A DNA stretch of 64,000 nt, taken from NCBI GenBank assembly GCA_013360465.1, contig JABWBO010000003.1, positions 1 through 64,000 on the forward strand. The letters are read 5' to 3'. Under the pieces are notes generated by a model, which saw only the letters and a program-made list of their open reading frames with translations, made no database searches and was not told the origin of the DNA. Origin of the DNA: Anaerolineae bacterium (GTDB taxonomy: Bacteria > Chloroflexota > Anaerolineae > Aggregatilineales > Phototrophicaceae). Made by a program: the position numbers and the translations under genes. Shown here piece after piece: positions 51,845 through 59,787 of the stretch (the first letter of the stretch is position 1; each line of letters starts with the position of its first letter).

Positions 51845-54460
51845 GTGAAGACCGAGATGCATGTCGTCCTGTGCCACGAAAATGCCGACTTCGATGCGAT
51901 TGCCGCCATGCTCGCCGTCACGCTGCTCAAGCCGGACGCGCTGGCGATCCTGCCAGAACGGCTGAATCGGAATGTACACTCCTTCCTGACGCTGTACGGC
52001 AATGGTCTGCCTTTCATCACGCGCGAAGAGATCAAGCGCCGCCGTATCCGCCACGTGACGCTGGTGGACACCCAGAAACTGCCGCCGCTCAAGGGGCTGC
52101 GCGATACCACGTCGGTGCATATCGTCGATCACCACGCAGCGGCGCGCACTTTTGCCGATCACGAAACCGTTCAGATCGAGCAGGTTGGTGCAACCACCAC
52201 GCTTCTAGTCGAAGCGCTCCTGGAAGCGGGGCTTCCTCTTGAAAGTCTTCAGGCGACGCTGCTGGCGCTCGGAATCTACGAAGATACCGGCTCACTCGTC
52301 TACCGTCAGACCACGCCTCGTGACATTCGCGCTGCGGCATGGCTGGTCGAAAACGGCGCGGTGCTGGACAACGTGCGCCGCTTCCTCGAACCACCGCTCA
52401 CCGAAGATCAGCAGGCGCTCCTGGAAGTGCTGATGCAGCGGGCGGAAACCCGTGTGATACAGGGCTATTCGGTCCTCGTGGGCACGGCGTCGCTCGGAGT
52501 GGTCATGCCAGAGATCAACGCGGTAGCGCACCGCCTGCGCGACGCGCTTGATCCGGCAGCGGTATTCCTGCTGGTGGAAATGCCCGGCATGATTCAGCTT
52601 GTCTGCCGCTCCACCGAGGATGCTATCGACGCCGGCGCGGTTGCCAGGGCATTTGGCGGCGGGGGGCATATCCGCGCCGCCGCCGCGCTGGTCAAGGACC
52701 ACAGCCTCGCCGATGCCCTCGATGTATTATGGCGGCTGATCTTGACCAGCGCTCAACCCTCGGTGCGGGTCTCCGATCTGATGTCGCGCGGCGTACACAC
52801 GGTACGCCCAGACGCCGAACTCGGCGCGATGGTCAGTATGCTCCGGCGGATCGGACACGAAGGCTACCCGGTCGTCGAGACGGGACGAGTAATCGGGCTG
52901 CTGACCCGGCGTGACATGGACCGCGCCGTCGAGCATGGGCTGGGCGATCTGCACGTGCGCGATGTGATGAATGTCGGCGAAGTGATCCTTCATCCGGAAG
53001 AACCGGTCGCTCTGCTCGAACAGAAGATGGTCGAGAGCGGTTGGGGACAAATTCCGGTGGTCAGCAAAGACGGCGATCTGATCGGCATTGTCACCCGCAC
53101 GGACCTGATCAAACACTGGGCAGCGAGCCATCCCAGCCAGACGCCAACAACCCCGCAGCAGGTCCCGCTCAGTCTGATCGAAAGCGTGCTGGGACTGCGC
53201 GCCGCACGATTGATCGCCCTCGTCAGTGATGCCGCGCGCGCCAAAGGATCGAACGTCTATCTGGTCGGAGGAGTCGTGCGCGATCTGCTCCTGGGGCGTA
53301 CCAATCTGGACATCGATTTCGTCGTCGAAGGCGATGCGATCGCCTTCGCCCAGGCGCTCAGTGCAGAATTCGGCGGCGGACTGACGCTGTTTCGCCCGTT
53401 CGCTACGGCAAAGTGGCTGCTGCGCGATTTGAAACTGCCGCCTGGGGGGTTGAGCGGAGACCTGCCAGATCATATCGATTTCGCCACCTCGCGCAATGAA
53501 TTCTATGAACGCCCCACCGCCCTGCCAAATGTCTACAGCGGTTCGATCAAGCTCGATCTGGCGCGGCGCGACTTCACCATCAACACGCTGGCGGTGCAGA
53601 TCAGCCCGACGCTTGGGAGTCTCCTGGATTTCTTCGGCGGTTCAGCCGATCTCGATGCGCGGCTCATCCGCGTCCTGCACAATCTCAGTTTCGTCGATGA
53701 TCCAACACGCATTCTGCGCGCCGTGCGCTTCGAACGACGGTTGGGCTTTACGCTGGAGCGGCGCACCGCCGAGCTGATGCACACGGCGCTGCCCATGCTT
53801 CGACGAGTCAGCGGCGAGCGAGTCCGCAATGAACTGACCCTGATCCTGCAAGAATCCGAACCCGCAGAGGCGTTCCTCCTGATGCAGGAACGCGGCATCC
53901 TGAAGGCGATTCATCCTGATTTTGTGGCGGACGGGTCGTTGCAGGAGAAGCTGCGTCTGCTGGAGACACCCCTTCCCGCCGAATTCGCATCGATTCGCCG
54001 TGACGATCTGCGCTGGATGCTCCTTCTCACCGCGCTTCCGCTCGGTACTGTCGGCAGCATCTGCAGCCGACTGATGTTCGGCAAGGCGTTTACCGAATCA
54101 GCGCTGGCGCTGAACGCGCTGCGCGAGTCACAGGACATCCTCCACCAGCGAGAAGCGCGACCCAGCGGGATCGCCAGCCGTCTCGCCGGGATCAGCGATG
54201 AGGCGCTGGGGGCAGGTTGGCTCCTATCCGGCGGCTCCCTCGGGCGAACCTTCATAGAGCAGTACGTCACCCGTTGGCGAAACCTCCGCCCCATCGTCGA
54301 TGGTAACGTCCTGCAGACGCGCGGGCTGCGCCCCGGACCCTGCTTCCGCATCCTGCTGGATCGCCTCCGATCGGCGTGGCTGGATGGCGAAGTGCAGGAT
54401 GCAGCAGGTGAAAATGCCCTGCTGGAGTCGCTCATCGCCGCAGGAATCTGTGATGAATAG
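51845..54460 (+). CDS. DHH-CBS-CBS-tRNA nucleotidyltransferase fusion
   Basis: An 871-residue multidomain protein. The first 300 residues form a DHH/DHHA1 phosphoesterase (HENADFDAIAAML, VDHH, EDTGS, GGGGHIRAAA). Two CBS domains follow at about 305-425 (VRVSDLMSRGVHTVRPDAE). The remainder is a poly(A) polymerase/CCA-adding module with VGGVVRDLLLG near 474 and RRDFTINTLAV near 574. Proteins with this layout add A, or CCA, to tRNA 3' ends; the DHH part may degrade nano-RNA or cyclic dinucleotides, and the CBS pair may sense adenine nucleotides. GTG 51845 follows GGGGAG. Whether a separate CC-adding enzyme exists cannot be seen here. Confidence 0.9.
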   Translation: MKTEMHVVLCHENADFDAIAAMLAVTLLKPDALAILPERLNRNVHSFLTLYGNGLPFITREEIKRRRIRHVTLVDTQKLPPLKGLRDTTSVHIVDHHAAARTFADHETVQIEQVGATTTLLVEALLEAGLPLESLQATLLALGIYEDTGSLVYRQTTPRDIRAAAWLVENGAVLDNVRRFLEPPLTEDQQALLEVLMQRAETRVIQGYSVLVGTASLGVVMPEINAVAHRLRDALDPAAVFLLVEMPGMIQLVCRSTEDAIDAGAVARAFGGGGHIRAAAALVKDHSLADALDVLWRLILTSAQPSVRVSDLMSRGVHTVRPDAELGAMVSMLRRIGHEGYPVVETGRVIGLLTRRDMDRAVEHGLGDLHVRDVMNVGEVILHPEEPVALLEQKMVESGWGQIPVVSKDGDLIGIVTRTDLIKHWAASHPSQTPTTPQQVPLSLIESVLGLRAARLIALVSDAARAKGSNVYLVGGVVRDLLLGRTNLDIDFVVEGDAIAFAQALSAEFGGGLTLFRPFATAKWLLRDLKLPPGGLSGDLPDHIDFATSRNEFYERPTALPNVYSGSIKLDLARRDFTINTLAVQISPTLGSLLDFFGGSADLDARLIRVLHNLSFVDDPTRILRAVRFERRLGFTLERRTAELMHTALPMLRRVSGERVRNELTLILQESEPAEAFLLMQERGILKAIHPDFVADGSLQEKLRLLETPLPAEFASIRRDDLRWMLLLTALPLGTVGSICSRLMFGKAFTESALALNALRESQDILHQREARPSGIASRLAGISDEALGAGWLLSGGSLGRTFIEQYVTRWRNLRPIVDGNVLQTRGLRPGPCFRILLDRLRSAWLDGEVQDAAGENALLESLIAAGICDE

Positions 54461-54525
54461 CTTAGGAGTTCCCTGACAATCGGCGCTGGCGAAGCGATCT
54501 TCTCTCGTGGGATGATGAAATGGTC

Positions 54526-54554
54526 TTGGCAGAGACTCGCTGCTGCGCTACAAT
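54526..54554 (+). promoter_or_regulatory. promoter of the cupin gene
   Basis: TTGGCA at 54526-54531, a 17-base spacer and TACAAT at 54549-54554, each with five of six consensus bases. The start codon lies 40 bases downstream. Confidence 0.7.
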
Positions 54555-54593
54555 GCCTAGTGCTGTGCCACAAAATTACGGGGTCGTAATCAT

Positions 54594-54923
54594 ATGGCAA
54601 TACAACAGGACGCTGTGCGGGTCGTTCGATGGACGGGAGGGCAGCACCCTACCCTTTCGAACATCACTCGCCAGATGCAACATGAAGGGCTTCGTCCTTA
54701 TGCCTGGGACAACCGCCCGAACTATCGTTATGCCGTTCGCAGCCACGGTTTCTCCAAAATCATGTATGTCGTCGATGGGATGCTGGAAATCACCCTCCCA
54801 GACAGCAATCAACGAGTCAGACTGCGCGCCGGAGACCGCATCGAAATCCCCGCCGGCATTCGTCACGGCGCGATCATCGGCAGCAGCGGCGCGAAATGCG
54901 TCGAAGCCGCAGCGCAGCGCTAA
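54594..54923 (+). CDS. single-domain cupin protein
   Basis: A 109-residue protein with one cupin beta-barrel: MYVVDGMLEITLP as motif 1 region and LRAGDRIEIPAGIRHGAII as motif 2. The motif-2 His is present; the first motif lacks the usual HxH pair, so metal binding is doubtful. Cupins of this size are often small-molecule sensors or isomerases. It has its own promoter and a hairpin downstream, so it is probably a single-gene unit. Confidence 0.82.
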   Translation: MAIQQDAVRVVRWTGGQHPTLSNITRQMQHEGLRPYAWDNRPNYRYAVRSHGFSKIMYVVDGMLEITLPDSNQRVRLRAGDRIEIPAGIRHGAIIGSSGAKCVEAAAQR

Positions 54924-54954
54924 GCGCGGCATGGTGGTCCCTCTCTATCGGCTC

Positions 54955-54977
54955 GCTGCCGGACTTCATCCGGCAGC
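54955..54977 (+). terminator. hairpin after the cupin gene
   Basis: GCTGCCGGA (54955-54963) pairs perfectly with TCCGGCAGC (54969-54977) over a 5-base loop. No T-run follows, so it may be a weak or factor-dependent terminator. Confidence 0.5.
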
Positions 54978-55037
54978 ATACGCATCGCCACAGATATTCG
55001 CGTTCAATCCCGTCTTAAGACCGCGCAAGCTCTGAAG

Positions 55038-55826
55038 ATGGCGATTCGCCAGCGCATCGGTGCGCCGACCATCGTACAGACGCAGTTCTGGTCCTTCGCT
55101 ATCACCGGAATGGTACGGCACGTCGCTGTCTGGTCACATGCCGAGATCACAGCGCTCCCCCGGCAGTCAGTCACGGTACTGGTGGCGTGCAGCGCAGAAT
55201 CTCACCCCGCCCAGGATGTCAGGGTTTCGGCTTGGCGGGGCGTTCCTCTGGCTGCGCTTCTCTCTTCGGTGCAGATCACCCCGTCGGCGCACTTCGCCCG
55301 CCTGCATTGCGCCGATGGTTTCACAAGTGTGCTTCCCCGCGAGCTGCTTGATCGGGCGGTGCTGGCGCTCGAACACGCCGATGCGCCGTCCTGCCTGGAA
55401 GAGGGATTCCCCGCGCGCCTTGTGCTTCCGGGGTGCTACGGCTACAAGCAGGCAAAATGGCTTGAACGGATCGAGATGATCGCTGCGCCAGCCGGCGGCA
55501 CATGGGAGGAACGTGGAGCGCCACTCGATGGACGGCTTCAGGCAACAAGCTCTTTTCGTTCCGTGCTGGAGGGACGCCGCCTGAATCTGAGCGGGACGGC
55601 ATTCGCCCTGGGAGGGTTCAGCGAGATTCAGATCAGCGTTGGTGAAGGCGGCTGGATGCCCCTGACAATTACCCCAGAGCTGACGGACGATGGCGGCATC
55701 TCGGCGGTGAATTGGAACGTCCTCTGGACGCCGCCTCACGCGGGAAGCCACATCGTTCGCCTACATCTCTGCCCGGCGCAGGGTGGCGCACCTCGTTCGA
55801 TAGTCAGGATCGTTACCACCCCATGA
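55038..55826 (+). CDS. sulfite-oxidase-type molybdopterin protein without signal peptide
   Basis: A 262-residue member of the oxidoreductase molybdopterin-binding family. The core is recognisable: FWSFAITGMV, the strand with the candidate Mo-ligand Cys (VTVLVACSAE), AWRGVPLAALL, FPARLVLPGCYGYKQAKWLERI, then a C-terminal Ig-like dimerisation domain. It lacks the Arg/Asn residues often found after the Cys and has no Tat or Sec signal, although the family normally works outside the membrane. It overlaps the next gene by ATGA, and that product does carry a Tat signal. It may be exported as a passenger, or act in the cytoplasm. Confidence 0.75.
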   Translation: MAIRQRIGAPTIVQTQFWSFAITGMVRHVAVWSHAEITALPRQSVTVLVACSAESHPAQDVRVSAWRGVPLAALLSSVQITPSAHFARLHCADGFTSVLPRELLDRAVLALEHADAPSCLEEGFPARLVLPGCYGYKQAKWLERIEMIAAPAGGTWEERGAPLDGRLQATSSFRSVLEGRRLNLSGTAFALGGFSEIQISVGEGGWMPLTITPELTDDGGISAVNWNVLWTPPHAGSHIVRLHLCPAQGGAPRSIVRIVTTP

Positions 55827-56701
55827 CCCTCTCGCGGCGCGACTTTCTAAGGGTATTCGGTGTTTCCGCGGCCGCTGTCGGCGGCTTCGCACTGCCACTT
55901 TCGCCGATGGTTCCGACGATCAGCGATTCAGACCTGGTGAGCCTTCAGGCGCGCGCGCTGCACACCGCCCCGATTCGAGAAACACCTTCCCCTGAAGCGC
56001 CCGTCGTCAGACACCTGTGGGAAGATGAGATCTTCGATATTCGGGCAGCGGTCGGGCGGTGGATACACTCGTCCGAAGGCTTCGTCGCCGCGCATGACGC
56101 TCAACCAATGCTGGTGACTGCACCGCTGGAAATATCCGAAGCTCCCTGCTGGGCGGCGGCGGCTGGCGCAGCGGCAGCGGTGCGCGCCTGGGCAAGCGAC
56201 TCTGCGCCGCTCATCGAAAAGATCGGTCATGGCGGCGTCATGCGCATCCTCGACCGTCTCACGCCAAGAGCGGCGGCTGATGACTGGATCGCCATCGCCG
56301 ATGAACACGACAGATTGATCGGCTGGTCACGAAATACGCTGTGGTCCGCAATTGATTGGCGCACAACTGCCGACGCTGATCTGATCGTCGATGCCGCGCT
56401 GCGCCGCGCCGCGCTGTGGGAATCCGGCACTGAACGAATGCGCGCCGATCTGACGGTGGGGCGGCTGCTCGTCCCCGGCGAGTATCCGGTCACACTGCTG
56501 CAGCCAGGGGCGACCGTCACGGCGGCAAGGCAAACCCGACTCGGAGTCCCCTATGTTCAGCGCGCAGGTAATGAACTGAGCCTTGGCGGCGTCTACTGGC
56601 ATAATCACTTCGGCGCTGCACTGAACGGGATGGATATTCAACTGCCTGTGCATATCGCGCGGGCGTGGTTCGGACGTCTGCGGCGAGTCATCGTTCGCTA
56701 A
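55823..56701 (+). CDS. Tat-exported protein with degenerate L,D-transpeptidase-like C-terminus
   Basis: A 292-residue protein that opens MTLSRRDFLRVFG, a twin-arginine signal, followed by a hydrophobic stretch and an alanine-rich cleavage region. Two SH3-like regions appear to follow. Near the C-terminus WHNHFGAALNGMDIQLPV aligns in style with the YkuD (L,D-transpeptidase) active site, in which a His-Gly-Cys triplet precedes Ile/Val-Asn-Leu; here the His and Cys are replaced (NGM), so it cannot be an active transpeptidase. The start is ATG 55823, overlapping the previous stop; the frame is open 37 codons upstream but lacks a signal there. Confidence 0.65.
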   Translation: MTLSRRDFLRVFGVSAAAVGGFALPLSPMVPTISDSDLVSLQARALHTAPIRETPSPEAPVVRHLWEDEIFDIRAAVGRWIHSSEGFVAAHDAQPMLVTAPLEISEAPCWAAAAGAAAAVRAWASDSAPLIEKIGHGGVMRILDRLTPRAAADDWIAIADEHDRLIGWSRNTLWSAIDWRTTADADLIVDAALRRAALWESGTERMRADLTVGRLLVPGEYPVTLLQPGATVTAARQTRLGVPYVQRAGNELSLGGVYWHNHFGAALNGMDIQLPVHIARAWFGRLRRVIVR

Positions 56702-56756
56702 TCAATTGCTGCTACACTCGGTTTACGATCAAGCGTAGCAAGAGCAGCAGGTCACT

Positions 56757-58370
56757 ATGGAAGTCACATTAGCACTTGCCTTCATCGCGGGTCTGGCGTC
56801 GTTCCTTTCGCCGTGCGTCCTCCCGCTCGTCCCGGCATACATCGGTTACATGGGTGGCAGGGTGACGTACACGGTCGCGGCTCAGACTGCGTCCGGCGGA
56901 ACGGCCGTGCTGAAACCCTCGCTTGGCGCGCGTTTCAGCACGCTCCTGCACAGCCTCGCTTTCGTCGCCGGTTTCTCGCTGGTGTTCGTCAGCATCGGAC
57001 TGCTGAGTACAGCCTTCGTGTCGGTCATCGGCAGGCAGAACGTCAGCGCCGTCACCGGCATTATCAGCCGCGCCGGAGGGGTGCTGATCATCTTCTTCGG
57101 ACTGCATTTCATGGGCGTCATCAACCGCCTGTTCACGGCGATTTTGAAGCGCCCTAAATCGCTGAACACCCCTATCATCAGCATCGCTTTCATCGCCGCA
57201 CTCAGCTTCCTGACCCTCTGGGTCTTCGAAGACTGGCTTCCCGCACTGCCCGTCGCAGCGCTGCTGACTGTGTGGCTGGTACTCTCCGGCGCATTCACCG
57301 AGCCAGAGAAGTTCTGGACCACCACCATTGGGAAGGTCCAGGCTTGGCTGTATACCGACACACGCCGGCAGATGGTGGCGCAGGGTCAGCAGAGCTACCT
57401 GAGTTCTCTGGTGATGGGCGTCGTCTTTTCCGCCGGGTGGACACCGTGCATTGGACCGATCTACGGGACTATTCTGACGATGGCTGCCGCCGGCGGCGAT
57501 GTCGGTCAGGCAGGCAGTCAGCTCGCCGCCTACTCGCTCGGTCTTGGCATCCCCTTCATCCTCGCCGCCCTCATGCTCGACAGCGCCCAGGGCATTCTGC
57601 GCCGCTTGCAGCGCTATCTGCACGCCATTGAGCTGGCGGCAGGCACTTTCCTGGTTGTGATTGGCATCCTGGTGGCAAGCGGACAGCTGCAATCGCTGAG
57701 CCAGAACTTCGCTAATCAGTTCGCCGATTTCTCCTATCGCCTGGAGGAGTGCGCAGTTGATCTCTACGAAGGGCGTTTGGACTTTGGCGGGTTTCTGAGC
57801 TGCGCCAGCGCTGCGCAGGCGGATGAAACCGATCCGGTTGGCAGCACCAGCAGCGACACTGCCGCACCGCTGGAAGTCGTCAGCATCACCGACCTGGCGG
57901 GCAGCCTGCCGTCTGCCGATTCATCAACGGCAGAACCGTTGCAAACCGGCACCGCCATCGGCAGCCTTGCACCGCTGTTCAGCGCTCTCGACGATTCAGG
58001 GCAGCCCTTCACTCTGGAAGATGTACGCGGTCAGACGGTACTTCTCAACTTCTGGGCGACCTGGTGCGGACCGTGCCGCATCGAAATGCCGGAACTTCAG
58101 CGAACCTACGAGGCGTATTCGGAGCGCAAGGTACTCGTAGTCGGGGTCAACAATCGCGAGACGCCTGAAGATGTCGCTGGCTTCCGGTTGGAACGAGGTC
58201 TGACCTTCCCGCTGCTGATGGACGAAGCAGGCAGCATTCAGGACGCCTACGGCATCCAGGCATATCCGAGTACATTCGTGATCGACAGCACAGGCATCAT
58301 TCGGGGGATTCATTATGGTCCGTTGACCGGAGGGCAAATTCAGGCGCTCCTTGACGAAGCGCTCTCGTGA
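56757..58370 (+). CDS. CcdA-thioredoxin (TlpA) fusion, thiol-disulfide relay
   Basis: A 537-residue protein. Residues 1-310 form a CcdA/DsbD-type membrane domain with the redox Cys pair in FLSPCVLPLVPAYIGYMGG (Cys20) and AGWTPCIGPIYG (Cys231), plus an insertion of about 80 residues between helices. A 90-residue acidic Ser/Thr linker leads to a TlpA/ResA-like thioredoxin domain with WCGPC at about 436-440 and the cis-Pro region AYPSTFV. It would carry electrons from cytoplasmic thioredoxin to outside proteins within one chain, for cytochrome c or other thiol maturation. A second TlpA follows directly. Confidence 0.93.
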   Translation: MEVTLALAFIAGLASFLSPCVLPLVPAYIGYMGGRVTYTVAAQTASGGTAVLKPSLGARFSTLLHSLAFVAGFSLVFVSIGLLSTAFVSVIGRQNVSAVTGIISRAGGVLIIFFGLHFMGVINRLFTAILKRPKSLNTPIISIAFIAALSFLTLWVFEDWLPALPVAALLTVWLVLSGAFTEPEKFWTTTIGKVQAWLYTDTRRQMVAQGQQSYLSSLVMGVVFSAGWTPCIGPIYGTILTMAAAGGDVGQAGSQLAAYSLGLGIPFILAALMLDSAQGILRRLQRYLHAIELAAGTFLVVIGILVASGQLQSLSQNFANQFADFSYRLEECAVDLYEGRLDFGGFLSCASAAQADETDPVGSTSSDTAAPLEVVSITDLAGSLPSADSSTAEPLQTGTAIGSLAPLFSALDDSGQPFTLEDVRGQTVLLNFWATWCGPCRIEMPELQRTYEAYSERKVLVVGVNNRETPEDVAGFRLERGLTFPLLMDEAGSIQDAYGIQAYPSTFVIDSTGIIRGIHYGPLTGGQIQALLDEALS

Positions 58371-58380
58371 CGAAACACCC

Positions 58381-58923
58381 GTGCGCAAGCCGCTGCTGCT
58401 GCTGGGATCCTTCGTAAGCTGGCTCATCGCGCTGCTGTTGATCGTCAGCGCCGGACTGCCGGAGCGGGCGATTTACACCGGCGTCTCTCAGGGCGATGGT
58501 CCGCGCGTCGCACCGGAGATCGGCTCCCTGGCTCCCCCTTTTCAGGCGGCGACGCTTGACGGCAGCATCGACTCGGCGCGACTGCTGGGACAACCTCTTC
58601 TGCTAAACTTCTGGGCAACCTGGTGCGCGCCGTGCGCCCTCGAAATGGCGGAACTTCAGCGACTCCACGAAACCCTCCAGTCCGCTGTCGTGATCGGCGT
58701 CAACCTTGGGGAGTCCGCGTCGGCGGTGAGCGCCTGGGCGGAGGCGTATCATCTGACTTTCGATCTTGTGGTCGATCCTGGCGGCAGCATTGCCCGTCTT
58801 TACGCCCTGCGGGGTCAGCCATCAACCTATGTGATCGCGCCTGATGGTACAATTCGACACATCTTCTTCGGCGCGGCGGACGCGGCGGCGTTCATTGAAG
58901 CGCTGCTTCCGCTGATCGGCTGA
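58381..58923 (+). CDS. membrane-anchored TlpA-family thioredoxin
   Basis: A protein of about 180 residues with one N-terminal transmembrane anchor and an outward thioredoxin fold. The redox motif is FWATWCAPC and the cis-Pro loop is GQPSTYV. It begins 10 bases after the CcdA-TlpA stop from GTG 58381, or overlaps it if TTG 58351 is used. It is probably an electron acceptor of the CcdA domain encoded upstream, with its own target protein. Confidence 0.87.
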   Translation: MRKPLLLLGSFVSWLIALLLIVSAGLPERAIYTGVSQGDGPRVAPEIGSLAPPFQAATLDGSIDSARLLGQPLLLNFWATWCAPCALEMAELQRLHETLQSAVVIGVNLGESASAVSAWAEAYHLTFDLVVDPGGSIARLYALRGQPSTYVIAPDGTIRHIFFGAADAAAFIEALLPLIG

Positions 58924-58972
58924 AGAGGCTGACGGACATGGCTGAAGAAACGCCAAAGGATACGCCGCTCGT

Positions 58973-59773
58973 ATGACGACGCCATCATCTGAACGCCGCA
59001 GCACCGCGCTGCGTCTGAACCTCTGGCTGCTCTGGCTGTCGCGGCATTGGCTGCGCGTCGCCCTGATCGTCCTCGGCATCTACGCCGCCCTGCCCTGGGT
59101 TGCGCCGACTTTGATGCACTTCGGGCTGACGGGTCCGGCGCGGGTGCTGTACTTCGCCTACGGTCCCTTCTGCCATCAATTTGCCTTCCGGTCTGTCTTC
59201 CTTTTTGGCGATCAAGCCGCTTATCCTCGCGAGATTGCCGGGACCGATCTGACGCCCTACGAGGCGTATATCGATGATTCGCCGGAGTTCGATGACGCCC
59301 TGAAGAACTGGGTCGCACGTCCGCAGAGCCGATACGACAGCCTCGATGCGTTCGATCCCAGGGAGTGGACGTTCGATCTCCAGTTCGCCTCCAAAGATTT
59401 CTTCGGCACGCCGCAGATGGGCTACAAAACTACGCTTTGCCAGCGCGACCTGGCGCTCTATGCTGCGATGTTCGCCGGCGGGTTGATCTACAGCCGCCCG
59501 TTCATCCGGCGTCGCCTGCGTCCGATTCCCCTGCTGCTCTACGTCTTCGCCGGCGGGCTGCCCATCGCCATCGATGGCTTCAGCCAGCTCCTCGGCTATC
59601 CTCCGATCTCGCTGTGGGAACCGCGCGAGACCAGCCCAATGTTCCGTATCCTCACCGGGGCAATTTTTGGCTTGATGACCGCCTGGCTGGCTTTCCCTTA
59701 TCTGGAAGAGTCCTTCAGGGAGACGCGCCGAGAGTTGGAAGCGAAGCTGCGGCGGGCCGGCATCGACGTGTAA
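58973..59773 (+). CDS. DUF2085 family membrane protein
   Basis: A 266-residue membrane protein. FCHQFAFRSVFLFG, TTLCQRDLALYAAMFAGGLIY and LPIAIDGFSQLLG are the DUF2085 hallmarks, with conserved Cys-His that might bind metal or heme. A hydrophilic insertion of about 80 residues separates the first and second parts. The family has no assigned function. It follows the TlpA gene by 49 bases on the same strand, which hints at a redox-linked role. Confidence 0.82.
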   Translation: MTTPSSERRSTALRLNLWLLWLSRHWLRVALIVLGIYAALPWVAPTLMHFGLTGPARVLYFAYGPFCHQFAFRSVFLFGDQAAYPREIAGTDLTPYEAYIDDSPEFDDALKNWVARPQSRYDSLDAFDPREWTFDLQFASKDFFGTPQMGYKTTLCQRDLALYAAMFAGGLIYSRPFIRRRLRPIPLLLYVFAGGLPIAIDGFSQLLGYPPISLWEPRETSPMFRILTGAIFGLMTAWLAFPYLEESFRETRRELEAKLRRAGIDV

Positions 59774-59787
59774 TCCTGCAGCCGTAC

